Part shown: positions 8,621 through 17,547 of the stretch, piece after piece
Layout: every line of letters begins with the position of its first letter
Numbering within the stretch: position 1 is the first letter of the stretch
Assembly (NCBI GenBank): GCA_021648375.1
Contig: JAKISW010000019.1
Coordinates: forward strand, 1-53,460
Direction of reading: 5' to 3'
Source: Devosiaceae bacterium
GTDB lineage: Bacteria > Pseudomonadota > Alphaproteobacteria > Rhizobiales > Devosiaceae
DNA: 53,460 bases
Notes under the pieces: model-generated
What the model was told of the DNA's origin: nothing
What the model saw: only the letters and a program-made list of their open reading frames with translations
The model's database searches: none
Translations under genes and position numbers: made by a program

Positions 8621-9093
8621 TCTTGGCTGGTGCCGACGCGCATGGTGACAATTTTATCGGGGTTGGCAACAGGCTCTCCGCGCTCAAGCTTGTCAACATT
8701 ATCCATACCCTCGATTACCTGTCCCCAAACCGTATATTGCCGATTTAGAAATGGCGTGTCATCAAAACAGATGAAGAACTGGGAATTGGCGCTATCGGGG
8801 CTGGCGGACCGGGCCATGGAGCAGGTTCCGCGAACATGATTTTCATCATTGAATTCTGCCTTCAGGTCCGGCTTGTCAGAACCGCCGGTGCCAACACCAT
8901 GGGGGCAACCAACCTGGGCCATAAATCCATCAATCACCCGATGGAAAATTATACCATCGTAAAAACCTTCTGAGGCCAGCTCTTTAATACGAGCAACATG
9001 GTTTGGCGCCAGGTCGGGGCGAAGGCCAATTTTTATATCGCCTTTGCTGGTTTCAATTACTATTGTGTTTTCAGCATCAAACTGATCGCTCAT
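8617..9093 (-). CDS. peptidyl-prolyl cis-trans isomerase, cyclophilin type, cytosolic
   Basis: Cyclophilin that catalyses prolyl isomerisation. It has 158 residues and no signal peptide, so it is probably cytosolic like PpiB. The catalytic arginine lies in FHRVIDGFMAQVGCP; ANSQFFICFDD and NRQYTVWGQVIEGMD follow. Relative to the standard fold it is compact, as bacterial cyclophilins are. It lies 54 bases after a second cyclophilin gene, and its stop overlaps the next start (ATGA). A tandem cyclophilin pair here is typical of Hyphomicrobiales. Confidence 0.95.
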   Translation of the reverse strand: MSDQFDAENTIVIETSKGDIKIGLRPDLAPNHVARIKELASEGFYDGIIFHRVIDGFMAQVGCPHGVGTGGSDKPDLKAEFNDENHVRGTCSMARSASPDSANSQFFICFDDTPFLNRQYTVWGQVIEGMDNVDKLERGEPVANPDKIVTMRVGTSQE

Positions 9094-9147
9094 TTTTATA
9101 TTCCTGTCTTTAATTATATCTATTAATTAGGGGCTGTACCCAGATTA

Positions 9148-9795
9148 TTACTCAACTTTCAATCGCATGGAAATAATTTTATCCGGGTTATCCACCTGCC
9201 CTGAACCGGGGGCACCTTTGCGAATATTGTCAACAAATTCCATTCCCTCAATTACTTCGCCAAAAATTGTATATTGGCCATCAAGGAATGATGCATCAGC
9301 ATAAGTGATGAAAAACTGGGAATTGGCGCTATTGGGATTGGCACTGCGCGCCATACCCAAGACACCGCGCTGGAAGGACACTTCGTCAGTAAATTCAGCG
9401 CTTAAGTCTGGCAGGTCAGAGCCACCCATTCCAGTGCCGGTAGGGTCACCGGTTTGGGCCATAAATCCCTCGATTACCCTATGGAAAACAATGCCGTCAT
9501 AAAACCCGTCCTGGCTCAGCTCAACAATTCTCGCCACATGTTGAGGCGCAAGATCGGGGCGCAGACGAATAGCAACGGTTCCATCACTGAGTTTTAGCTC
9601 TAAAATGGGCATTTCTTCCATCGCTTCAGCCGTTGGAGCATCACCGTTTTGAGCTGCAAGAGCTGCCATCGAGCCTTGTGAGTTTGCGCCAGACCACGGA
9701 CCGTAACGAACCACAAGATCGGTTGCGAACAGTGCTACAAAAAGAAATACCATAACGCCGATAACGCGGCTTTGCTTGGACTTGGAAAGTTTCAT
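9148..9795 (-). CDS. peptidyl-prolyl cis-trans isomerase, cyclophilin type, membrane-anchored or periplasmic
   Basis: Second cyclophilin, 215 residues. It has an N-terminal hydrophobic segment at about 11-28 (VIGVMVFLFVALFATDLVV) and no obvious signal-peptidase site, so it is probably anchored and faces the periplasm. The domain runs from about residue 62 to the end and has FHRVIEGFMAQTGDPTG with the catalytic arginine, then ANSQFFITYADASFLDGQY. It is the paralogue of the following gene (identical order of motifs, similar loops). It lies between coaD and the cytosolic cyclophilin in the minus-strand operon. Confidence 0.94.
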   Translation of the reverse strand: MKLSKSKQSRVIGVMVFLFVALFATDLVVRYGPWSGANSQGSMAALAAQNGDAPTAEAMEEMPILELKLSDGTVAIRLRPDLAPQHVARIVELSQDGFYDGIVFHRVIEGFMAQTGDPTGTGMGGSDLPDLSAEFTDEVSFQRGVLGMARSANPNSANSQFFITYADASFLDGQYTIFGEVIEGMEFVDNIRKGAPGSGQVDNPDKIISMRLKVE

Positions 9796-9824
9796 TTTTT
9801 ACTCTTTATATTTTGTTTAAGGCT

Positions 9825-10316
9825 CTAAATTTTGTTTAAGGCCTGCAAAACCAGCGGGGGAACAAAGGCGGTTACATCGCCGCCCATGGCCGAGATCTGA
9901 CGCACCAGAGAGGCCGAAATATGGCGTACATGGGGGCTTGAGGGGACAAAAACAGTCTGCAAATCCGGAGCCATCTGAGCATTCATGCCCACCATTTGCA
10001 TTTCATAATTATAGTCCGTTGTATCGCGCAATCCACGAATAATCAGCTTGGCATCGAGATCGCGGGCCTTGTGCACCATCAATCCTTCAAACTCGATTAC
10101 ATTTACCACCGTTTCACGCCGGGCCGCAATTGGCTCAATCGTTTGCTGAAGCAGGGAAATGCGATCGGCGTTTGAAAGCAATGGCGATTTGCCTAACTGC
10201 GAGCCAACACCAACGTAAAGCGTATCAACCAAACGGCAGGCGCGCTCGATAACATCAAGGTGCCCGTTGGTTACGGGGTCAAATGATCCGGGATAAAATC
10301 CGTTAAGTCTTTTCAT
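9825..10316 (-). CDS. coaD: phosphopantetheine adenylyltransferase
   Basis: Penultimate step of coenzyme A synthesis: transfers AMP from ATP to 4'-phosphopantetheine. The 163-residue nucleotidyltransferase has the GSFDPVTNGHLDVIERA motif (T-x-G-H nucleotide site) directly after the start and the C-terminal ISASLVRQIS motif. I chose the ATG at 10316 (MKRLNGFYPGSFDP). An in-frame GTG at 10334 would add six residues but disrupts the usual short N-terminus, and a GAGAGAAG stretch precedes 10316. It sits in the conserved gyrA-coaD-cyclophilin order. Confidence 0.97.
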   Translation of the reverse strand: MKRLNGFYPGSFDPVTNGHLDVIERACRLVDTLYVGVGSQLGKSPLLSNADRISLLQQTIEPIAARRETVVNVIEFEGLMVHKARDLDAKLIIRGLRDTTDYNYEMQMVGMNAQMAPDLQTVFVPSSPHVRHISASLVRQISAMGGDVTAFVPPLVLQALNKI

Positions 10317-10354
10317 AATTTCAGCTTCTCTCACGTCTTTTGCTTAAGGGCAAG

Positions 10355-11344
10355 TCAATTGGATACTACAGATGATTTTGCAGTGATATCCCGGATTATA
10401 TTGATGATCAATTCTGGATCTGAAAACTGAATAAAATGGTCTGAACTTTTGGAAAAATACTGCTCTGTATTGTCATTCAATTTAGCCAATTCAGCTTGAA
10501 GGTCTGACCAAAGCCGGTCAACCTCAACATTGTCCTGATGCGAAGGATTGCTTTTGTCAAAATATCGGGAAATTACAGCAATTGGTAAATCAGCGCTTAG
10601 CTGTGGCAATTTCTCCATTTCTTCCACGCCTTTTTCAAAAGCAACGGTTTCTGCATAAATTGTGGAAGCTGCCAGAGGCCGCATGGCAAGCGCCCGAACA
10701 TTCCTCCTGATTTCCTCAGGCATTTCCGAGGGAAAACTCACAACATTAAGCGCGCGAGCAACTCCGAACCGTGTCAAAAGCCCGCCAAACTTTAATAGCG
10801 AAAGCTGGCTTTCTCTTTGTTTCTTGGCTGATTGGGGGAGAGAAGCAATAAAATCCGGGTGTACCGAATCAACCAATACCATCCCCACAACCCTTTCGGG
10901 AAAGGCCCTTGCGTAATATTGGGCAACCAGGCCTCCAAATGAATGCCCGACAAAAATCATGGGTCCGGAAATGGAAGCATTTGCCAGCATTTTATTTAGA
11001 TCAGAAACAATCAAATCAGCACTTCTTGGGGCAGGACCAGCTTCACTCCACCCCATTCCGGCCCTGTCATAGGTACAAACCCGCATTGTTTGTGACAAAT
11101 TAGGCTGCACCGAACTCCAGGTCAGTGAATCACCGCCTGCCCCCGCCTCCATAATAACAGTGACTTCAGAATTTCCCTGACAATTCAAATGCAGCGAATA
11201 ATCCCCGATGGAAATCATATCGCCCGGGGGTGGAAACTTCTGTTCATCTAAATACTGCCCAATCAGTTGATAGGTAAAGCCAGCAACTGGAATGAGAAAA
11301 AGAATAATTACAAACCCTATCAGAATTTTAATAATCAAGGACAT
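10355..11344 (-). CDS. alpha/beta-fold hydrolase, membrane-anchored
   Basis: A 329-residue serine hydrolase of the alpha/beta superfamily with an N-terminal membrane segment (about 4-27), so the catalytic domain probably faces the periplasm. The nucleophile is Ser135 in VGHSFGGLV, and the oxyanion region is around EAGAGGDSLTW (66-76). A likely acid lies in VLVDSVHPDF or in the later SRYFD segment, and the late His is in SSDHFIQFSD near residue 303. The YDRAGMGWSE stretch resembles haloalkane-dehalogenase and epoxide-hydrolase-like esterases. The substrate is unknown. It lies between lysE-type and coaD genes with gaps of 24 and 38 bases. Confidence 0.88.
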   Translation of the reverse strand: MSLIIKILIGFVIILFLIPVAGFTYQLIGQYLDEQKFPPPGDMISIGDYSLHLNCQGNSEVTVIMEAGAGGDSLTWSSVQPNLSQTMRVCTYDRAGMGWSEAGPAPRSADLIVSDLNKMLANASISGPMIFVGHSFGGLVAQYYARAFPERVVGMVLVDSVHPDFIASLPQSAKKQRESQLSLLKFGGLLTRFGVARALNVVSFPSEMPEEIRRNVRALAMRPLAASTIYAETVAFEKGVEEMEKLPQLSADLPIAVISRYFDKSNPSHQDNVEVDRLWSDLQAELAKLNDNTEQYFSKSSDHFIQFSDPELIINIIRDITAKSSVVSN

Positions 11345-11368
11345 TTTCCCATCAAAAGAGTTTTGAGT

Positions 11369-11986
11369 TTATTTCTGCTGAACTGCCAGCCACACGCCGC
11401 CTGCCATTACCATTAAACCTGATACTCGATTGAGAATTTTTAACCGTGTGTTGCTCAAAGTTGCGCCAAGGGAGCCAGCCATAAGCGCATAAAGCGTATC
11501 GGTGAACGTGGCCACCACAAAGAAAATCAGGCCCAGCAGCATCAGCGAATTAAATGTCGGCTCTCCTGATGCGACAAACTGGGGGATGAATGCTCCGAAA
11601 AACAACAGCATTTTTGGATTGCTCCAAAGCACCAAAAATCCGCGCGCGGCAAGTTTAAACCATGGTTCTCTGCTAACCTGAATGTCTTTGTCCAACTTTG
11701 TGCTGGAGCGCAACATGGAATAGCCCAGATAAATCAGATAGATGGCACCGGCGATTTTAATCCAGTCAAAGGCCCATCCCATAAAGCCCAGCAGCGCTTC
11801 AAAACCCAGCGCCACGACAAATACCATGCTCAAAATTCCAACGGAAGTTCCCGCCACAACAGCCAAACCCGCCACTACGCCCCGTTGCAAAGCTGTAGCA
11901 ATGATCACTGTAACATTAGGTCCCGGAACAATTGCCAGAATAAAGCTGGCAAAAGCAAAGGTAATCAAAGTGGTGACATCAAGCAT
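11369..11986 (-). CDS. LysE/RhtB-family exporter
   Basis: A 205-residue inner-membrane protein with about six hydrophobic segments. It has the LysE-family signature near the N-terminus (FILAIVPGPNVTVIIATALQ) and the mid-protein stretch GFLVLWSNPKMLLFFGAFIP. Members export amino acids or related small molecules; the substrate here cannot be told. It starts 23 bases after the gyrA stop and 24 bases before the hydrolase gene, so it is likely co-transcribed with them. Confidence 0.92.
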   Translation of the reverse strand: MLDVTTLITFAFASFILAIVPGPNVTVIIATALQRGVVAGLAVVAGTSVGILSMVFVVALGFEALLGFMGWAFDWIKIAGAIYLIYLGYSMLRSSTKLDKDIQVSREPWFKLAARGFLVLWSNPKMLLFFGAFIPQFVASGEPTFNSLMLLGLIFFVVATFTDTLYALMAGSLGATLSNTRLKILNRVSGLMVMAGGVWLAVQQK

Positions 11987-12009
11987 TTCTCAGCCTCAAA
12001 AAACCATTA

Positions 12010-14913
12010 TCAATCAGCATCATCCGGGCCATCAGTCGCTGGACCATCAGTCGATGGACCATCAGTCGATGAACCTTCGTCCGCTGAACCTTCGTCCGAC
12101 GGGCGGTCGCCCGAACCTTCGTCAGTAGAACTGTTACCGACTTCGCCAGAAGTTTCAGTTGAACCCTCTTCTTCAGATTCCTCTTCTTCCGTCGGTTCCG
12201 GCTCAGAAATCCTCTCGACGGAAACCACTTTTTCATCCTTAGCAGTATCAAGAACAATTACACCCTGGGTGGCACGACCTGCAAGGCGAATGCCCGTAAC
12301 CGGCACCCGGATAAGTTTGCCGCCATCGGTAACCAGCATAATCGTATCATCATTATCAACCGGGAACGAGGCAACAATCGGTCCGGTTTTATCCGTGACA
12401 GCCATAGCGGCTATCCCCTTGCCACCACGTCCGGCAACCCGGTATTCAAAGCTGGATGAGCGCTTTCCATAGCCATTTTGTGAAATTGCCAGCACCACTT
12501 GTTCGGCGGCGCTCATTTGTGCATAGCGTTCCTGAGAAAGAATTGAAGGGGATGATTGCTCTTGGTCTTCGTGATCTTCACGTTGTAAATTCACATCCTC
12601 TGCTTCGCCGCGCATGGCCCGACTCATTTTAATAAAGGCCGTCCGCTCGTCTGGTGTGGCATCAAAATGAGAAAGTATGGTCATGGAAATCACATGATCT
12701 TTGGGGGCTAATCTTACGCCACGAACCCCAATGGAATTGCGACCCGTAAACACCCTGACGTCACCAACATTAAAGCGAATTGCCTGTCCAAGCGAAGTGG
12801 TCAGCAAAACATCATCAGCTGCATCGCATGTATCGACGCCGACAATTCCATCGCCATCCTCAAGCTTCATGGCGATTTTACCATTTGCCCTGACTTCAGC
12901 AAAATCAGCCAGAGAATTGCGCCTTACAGTGCCACGGGTGGTGGCGAACATAATGTCGAGTTCGCTCCAGCTATCCTCATCTTCAGGCAAAGGCATGATC
13001 GAAGTGATGCGCTCGCCTTCCTGAAGTGGCAGCAAGTTAATCAACGCCTTGCCGCGAGCCTGGGGAGCTGCCTGAGGCAATCTCCAGACTTTTAACTTAT
13101 AGGCAATGCCGCGCGAGGAGAAAAACAATACCGGGGTATGGGTATTGGCCACAAACAGGCGAGCCACAAAATCCTCATCGCGGGTCGACATGCCGGCACG
13201 GCCCTTGCCGCCCCGGCGCTGGGCGCGATAGGTGGAAAGAGGGACCCGCTTGATATATCCCGCATGGGAAACCGTAACCACCATATCTTCGCGGGCGATA
13301 AAATCCTCATCATCCATATCAGCGGCATAATCAGAAATTTCGGTTTTGCGCTCGGTCTCAAACTGATCACGCACCGATTCAAGTTCTTCTTGAATTATGG
13401 CCACTACTCGTTCGCGGGAGCGCAAAATATCCAGATAATCGGTAATCTGCTCGCCAAGAATTGCCAGCTCATCACCCACTTCATCGCGGCCAAGTGCCGT
13501 TAGGCGGGCAAGGCGCAGATCAAGAATAGCTCGAGCCTGCTCTTCTGAAAGGCGGAAAGTGCCATCTTCATTTACCTTATGGCGCAAGTCATCAATCAGC
13601 TGGATTAAAGGCGCCACATCGCCAACCGGCCAATTGCGCTCCATCAATTGTTCGCGGGCAGCAGCGGGGTTTGGTGCGGCTCTAATAAGGGCAATCACCT
13701 CATCAACATTGGCAACGGCAACCGCAAGACCAACCAGAATATGAGCCCGGTCACGAGCTTTATTAAGTTGGAATTTGGCCCGGCGAGTAACCACCTCATG
13801 ACGAAACTCAACAAAACAGGCCAGGATTTTTTGCAATCCCATAAGTTCGGGCTTGCCCCCGGTCAACGCAACAAAGTTGCACCCAAATGAAGATTGCAGT
13901 GCCGTATAGCGATAGAGCTGATTTAAAACCACATCGGCAAAAGCATCGCGTTTTATCTCAACAACAACCCGCATGCCGTGGCGATCGCTCTCGTCACGAA
14001 TGTCAGAAATCCCCTCGATCCGTTTATCACGAACCAGTTCGGCGATTTTTTCTATCATTGTGGCTTTATTCACCTGATAGGGAATTTCAGTAATGATCAG
14101 AGCTTCGCGATCTTTGCGAATTTCTTCAACTGCCACCCGGCCGCGCATCAAAACAGAACCGCGTCCGGTTTCATAAGCTGAGCGAATACCGGCGCGTCCA
14201 AGAATTATGCCACCTGTGGGGAAATCCGGGCCGGGCATGATTTCAAGCAATTGATCAACCGAAAGATTGGGATCATGCAAAACCGCCAAAGTTGCATTTA
14301 TAACTTCGCCCAGATTGTGGGGGGGGATATTAGTGGCCATGCCAACCGCAATGCCCCCGGCCCCGTTGGCCAAAAGATTGGGAAAACGGGCCGGCAAAAC
14401 CGATGGCTGACTTTCTGAATCATCATAGTTGGGATAAAAATCAACTGTGTCTTTATTCAGGTCCTCAAGCAGGGAAAGCGTAACCTTTTCCATACGCACT
14501 TCGGTATAACGCATGGCAGCTGGCATATCTCCATCCACCGAGCCGAAATTTCCCTGTCCATCAATCAGTGGAACCCTAAGAGAAAAATGCTGAGCCATGC
14601 GCACCAGCGACATATATACTGCCTGATCACCATGGGGATGATATTTACCAATCACCTCACCAACAATTCTTGCGGACTTGCGATAGGGCTTGTTCCACTC
14701 ATAAGTATTTTCGTGCATCGAATACAGAATGCGTCGATGCACCGGTTTCAAACCATCACGAACATCTGGAAGCGCCCGCGAAACAATAACGCTCATGGCG
14801 TAATCCAAATAGGACTTGCGCATTTCGTCGGTTATTGAAACGGGTTGAATGTCACTATCAATAGGCGCTGATGGGAGGGGCGCCGACGGCGGTTGATCGG
14901 GAGTGTCAGTCAC
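12010..14913 (-). CDS. gyrA: DNA gyrase subunit A
   Basis: Subunit A of the type II topoisomerase that introduces negative supercoils; 967 residues. The catalytic Tyr136 lies in RYTEVR and the GyrA-box is present as QRRGGKG. The N-terminal DNA-binding region is normal except in the quinolone pocket. The E. coli positions Ser83 and Asp87 are Gln97 and Met101 here (HPHGDQAVYMSLVRMAQ). The C-terminus ends in an acidic tail of about 65 residues (many Glu, then repeats of Ser/Thr-Asp-Gly-Pro) beyond the beta-pinwheel. An AGGA ribosome site precedes the ATG. Upstream (14914-15143) no clear promoter was identified beyond AT-rich sequence. It heads the minus-strand run to pgi. Confidence 0.98.
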   Translation of the reverse strand: MTDTPDQPPSAPLPSAPIDSDIQPVSITDEMRKSYLDYAMSVIVSRALPDVRDGLKPVHRRILYSMHENTYEWNKPYRKSARIVGEVIGKYHPHGDQAVYMSLVRMAQHFSLRVPLIDGQGNFGSVDGDMPAAMRYTEVRMEKVTLSLLEDLNKDTVDFYPNYDDSESQPSVLPARFPNLLANGAGGIAVGMATNIPPHNLGEVINATLAVLHDPNLSVDQLLEIMPGPDFPTGGIILGRAGIRSAYETGRGSVLMRGRVAVEEIRKDREALIITEIPYQVNKATMIEKIAELVRDKRIEGISDIRDESDRHGMRVVVEIKRDAFADVVLNQLYRYTALQSSFGCNFVALTGGKPELMGLQKILACFVEFRHEVVTRRAKFQLNKARDRAHILVGLAVAVANVDEVIALIRAAPNPAAAREQLMERNWPVGDVAPLIQLIDDLRHKVNEDGTFRLSEEQARAILDLRLARLTALGRDEVGDELAILGEQITDYLDILRSRERVVAIIQEELESVRDQFETERKTEISDYAADMDDEDFIAREDMVVTVSHAGYIKRVPLSTYRAQRRGGKGRAGMSTRDEDFVARLFVANTHTPVLFFSSRGIAYKLKVWRLPQAAPQARGKALINLLPLQEGERITSIMPLPEDEDSWSELDIMFATTRGTVRRNSLADFAEVRANGKIAMKLEDGDGIVGVDTCDAADDVLLTTSLGQAIRFNVGDVRVFTGRNSIGVRGVRLAPKDHVISMTILSHFDATPDERTAFIKMSRAMRGEAEDVNLQREDHEDQEQSSPSILSQERYAQMSAAEQVVLAISQNGYGKRSSSFEYRVAGRGGKGIAAMAVTDKTGPIVASFPVDNDDTIMLVTDGGKLIRVPVTGIRLAGRATQGVIVLDTAKDEKVVSVERISEPEPTEEEESEEEGSTETSGEVGNSSTDEGSGDRPSDEGSADEGSSTDGPSTDGPATDGPDDAD
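12029..12103. repeat. five 15-bp tandem units inside the 3' end of gyrA
   Basis: Five consecutive 15-base units read, on the plus strand, CCATCAGTCGCTGGA, then two variants with GATGGA and GATGAA, then CCTTCGTCCGCTGAA and CCTTCGTCCGACGGG. They keep the gyrA frame and encode five-residue acidic repeats of the type STDGP or SADEG. Unit copy number is expected to vary between strains. Confidence 0.85.
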
Positions 14914-15143
14914 AAATAATTTATCCTGCGAAATTTACTTTTGTATTTTATAGATGATTCCGTCTGGATAGACCATCACAACCCTTCATTGTTTTCCTTG
15001 ACTTTTTCTTTGAGTTTTATTGGCACTCACAAATGCGACAGACCTTTTGCTTCCTTTAATATTCAAGGTAACAATATCGCTGTATGTAATTTTTTTATCC
15101 ACTTAGAATTCTGCCCCTGACCAATTCAAAATCAACAAAAGCT

Positions 15144-15180
15144 AGAGCATAGGTTTAGATTTGGTCAAAACTCATGCTCT
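15144..15180. repeat. imperfect inverted repeat, AGAGCAT ends
   Basis: AGAGCATAGGTTT and AAACTCATGCTCT face each other across a short AT spacer, with exact 7-base outer arms AGAGCAT/ATGCTCT. The AGAGCATG...CATGCTCT layout resembles the short palindromic intergenic repeats common in Hyphomicrobiales genomes. It lies in the 387-base gap between gyrA and the RND transporter gene, 16 bases from the next repeat. Confidence 0.6.
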
Positions 15181-15195
15181 AAGCCTTTGTTTTAT

Positions 15196-15242
15196 CGCGT
15201 TTTCGAACCGGATAACCGGACCCGCTTATCCTGAAAACGCTC
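15196..15242. repeat. dispersed palindromic repeat, copy 1
   Basis: A 47-base element with outer arms CGCGTTTTCG at the left and AAAACGCTC at the right and an inner ACCGGATAACCGGA core. It aligns along its whole length with the 48-base element at 18318-18365, in the same orientation. The remainder of the gene-free stretch 14914-15300 holds the inverted repeat at 15144, the gyrA upstream region and the start region of the next gene. I see nothing else in it. Confidence 0.75.
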
Positions 15243-15300
15243 TAGACGAAAGACAAAAGAGGCATTAATGGTTTTAAAATCAGTTTTGGGAGAATGATTC

Positions 15301-17547
15301 TTGTCCATCGGGTTTGGGATTGAACGTCTTGGGTTGCTTGCGCTGAAATATCCCAAGGTGGCGGGATTATTTGTCGTAGCATTTACGATATTGTGTGTTT
15401 CTTTCCTTCCGCAGGCTTCGGTCGATGGGGATTTGCTTCGAGTTTATAAGAATTCAGGCGAAATGTATGATCGCTACGAAAAACTCGGCCAGACTTTTGG
15501 CACCTTTGATAATGATGCCTATATTCTTGTCTATTCTGACAATATGACTGACCCAAAGGTGCTTGAAACCTTGCGGGATCTGGCATTTGATCTGGAATTG
15601 AGCGATTTTGCAGTTGGCACCCTGTCTCCTTTTTCACTTCGAAAACCGGCGGCTGACAATGTCACCCTTCCGGCAGTTCCTGAAAACATGACATCAGCTG
15701 AGCAGGTGGCCAGCGAGCTTACTCAATTGCGTCAGAACGATCCGATTATGCGCAATCTGATAGTTGAAGATCTGACCGGTATGGTCATGATCATGTTCCC
15801 CAACGCTGAAAAAACTCAAGGCGCTGGCGAAAAGGCTATGATTGCTGATTTGCAGGAATTGATCTCTTTCTATCAGTCTGCCGATATTCGCGTTGAATTA
15901 ACCGGTGCACCAATCTGGAAGGTAGAAATGCTTGACGCCAGCATTAGCGACCAGATCAAGTTTTCCATCTATGGAATTTTCATCGGGTTCGCTACCGCCT
16001 TTATCAGTTTTCGCTCGTTCTGGGGCGCTATTCTGGCAACTCTGACACCGTTTGTCTCGGTTATCTGGGTGATGGGCGCGATCATCATGATGTTCGGCTC
16101 CTTCACGTTTTTAACCATTATTGTTACGACGCTGGTGCTGGTGATCGCCTTCGCGGAGAGCATGTTTTTTTGTTTTCACTGGCTTCGGCTCTGGCGCGAT
16201 GGCATGGAACCAAACGAGGCCGTGCGCCAGACCGTGCTTAGAGTAAGCCCGGCCTGCGCGCTTACCACGATTACCACCATGATTGCATTTGCTTCTCTTG
16301 GTCTCACTCAGGGACAGGGAATTCAGGAATTTGCCCTGTCCGGGATGATCGCCGTTGTTGTTGCCTATGTGACATTGGTGACATTTTTACCTCTGGTGTT
16401 AAAACTGGCCATAAGATTGGGGTTCAAATCTCCCCGTCAACCAAGCGCGGCGCTTACCGCACCAATCCCACTGGTCAGAAAGGTTGTTTGGCGGTTTAAG
16501 ATTCCACTTGGTGTTTTTGGAGTTGTGGCAACCGCAATGTTGTTTTATCCGCACTTTGCTCTTGAGCCACGCTTTTCGTTTCAGGATTTTTTACCCGCAG
16601 ATTCAGAATCCCTTGCGGTTGCCCAACAGATTGACGATGGCGTTGGCGGGGTATCCCCCATCTATGTGCGCGTACCTTTGTCTGAAGGGTTAGAATCTGT
16701 CGGAGATGCTGATTATGCAAAAATTGAAGCGGTTCATAAAATCCTGGAAAATAACATCGGGGTGGGCAAGGTAATTTCTGCGGCGAGTTTTGGATTTTAT
16801 GCGGATAGCGGTTTTAGCCGCGATCAGATATTTAACGCAGTTGGACCTTTTCTTAAGCGACGCTTTGTCACCGACGACGGCACTCAGGCATTGGTTACCG
16901 GGTTTTTGCCAACCATTGTGGAAAGCGATGAATTGCGGGAATTGGTGGAGAACACAGACAGAGAATTGCGTGAAGCCGGGCTTGGGGACGCTCAATTGAC
17001 AGGATTTCGTGTTCTGACATCTTTTGCCTCCATGGACATGATCCGCTCCATGCAGCAGGGATTAACGCTGGCGGTATTTATTTCAATTTTTGTTATTGGC
17101 TTTGCTTTTCGATCCTGGAAAATCGCGCTGATTTCGTTCGTTCCCAATATTTTACCCATTCTTGGCACCGAATTGTTTTTGTGGGTGAGCGGAGCCGGAT
17201 TACAGCTAACCACGGTTATTGCATTAACGATTGCTTTTGGGATTGCAGTTGATGATACAATCCACTTTTTATCCAATTACCAAAGGGCCCGAAAAAATGG
17301 TCTGGACCACGAAAAGGCTGTGGATCGGGCGCTCGAGCGCGTTGGCCCTGCCCTGATAGCAACCACATTTATTCTTTGCGCAGGTACGTTTATTGTTATA
17401 TTTTCTGCCTTGCCACAGGTCGCCTTATTTGGGACACTTACAGTCTTAACTCTTTTGCTGGCTTTGGTGGGCGATTTGTTTATCCTTCCTGCTATGCTTC
17501 TCGCCGGGGGGCGATTTTTTAACTCTCTTGGAGGTCTCAAGAAATGA
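15301..17547 (+). CDS. RND/MMPL-family transporter
   Basis: A 748-residue inner-membrane protein with the two-fold MMPL architecture: one N-terminal helix (about 15-33), a periplasmic domain, a five-helix bundle (about 215-375), a helix near 398-415, a second periplasmic domain and a second bundle (about 570-740). The second bundle contains FGIAVDDTIHFLSNYQRARK, the charged proton-relay helix of sterol-sensing-like RND proteins; the first has FAESMFFCFHW in the equivalent place. Relatives move lipids or hopanoids between membranes. The start is TTG at 15301, with GGGAG about 10 bases upstream; a nearby ATG is out of frame. It overlaps the next gene by 4 bases (ATGA). Confidence 0.88.
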   Translation: MSIGFGIERLGLLALKYPKVAGLFVVAFTILCVSFLPQASVDGDLLRVYKNSGEMYDRYEKLGQTFGTFDNDAYILVYSDNMTDPKVLETLRDLAFDLELSDFAVGTLSPFSLRKPAADNVTLPAVPENMTSAEQVASELTQLRQNDPIMRNLIVEDLTGMVMIMFPNAEKTQGAGEKAMIADLQELISFYQSADIRVELTGAPIWKVEMLDASISDQIKFSIYGIFIGFATAFISFRSFWGAILATLTPFVSVIWVMGAIIMMFGSFTFLTIIVTTLVLVIAFAESMFFCFHWLRLWRDGMEPNEAVRQTVLRVSPACALTTITTMIAFASLGLTQGQGIQEFALSGMIAVVVAYVTLVTFLPLVLKLAIRLGFKSPRQPSAALTAPIPLVRKVVWRFKIPLGVFGVVATAMLFYPHFALEPRFSFQDFLPADSESLAVAQQIDDGVGGVSPIYVRVPLSEGLESVGDADYAKIEAVHKILENNIGVGKVISAASFGFYADSGFSRDQIFNAVGPFLKRRFVTDDGTQALVTGFLPTIVESDELRELVENTDRELREAGLGDAQLTGFRVLTSFASMDMIRSMQQGLTLAVFISIFVIGFAFRSWKIALISFVPNILPILGTELFLWVSGAGLQLTTVIALTIAFGIAVDDTIHFLSNYQRARKNGLDHEKAVDRALERVGPALIATTFILCAGTFIVIFSALPQVALFGTLTVLTLLLALVGDLFILPAMLLAGGRFFNSLGGLKK

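Noticed and set aside
15294..15296. ATG as start of the RND transporter
   Set aside because: It is out of frame; only TTG 15301 fits the conserved N-terminal helix and ribosome-site spacing.
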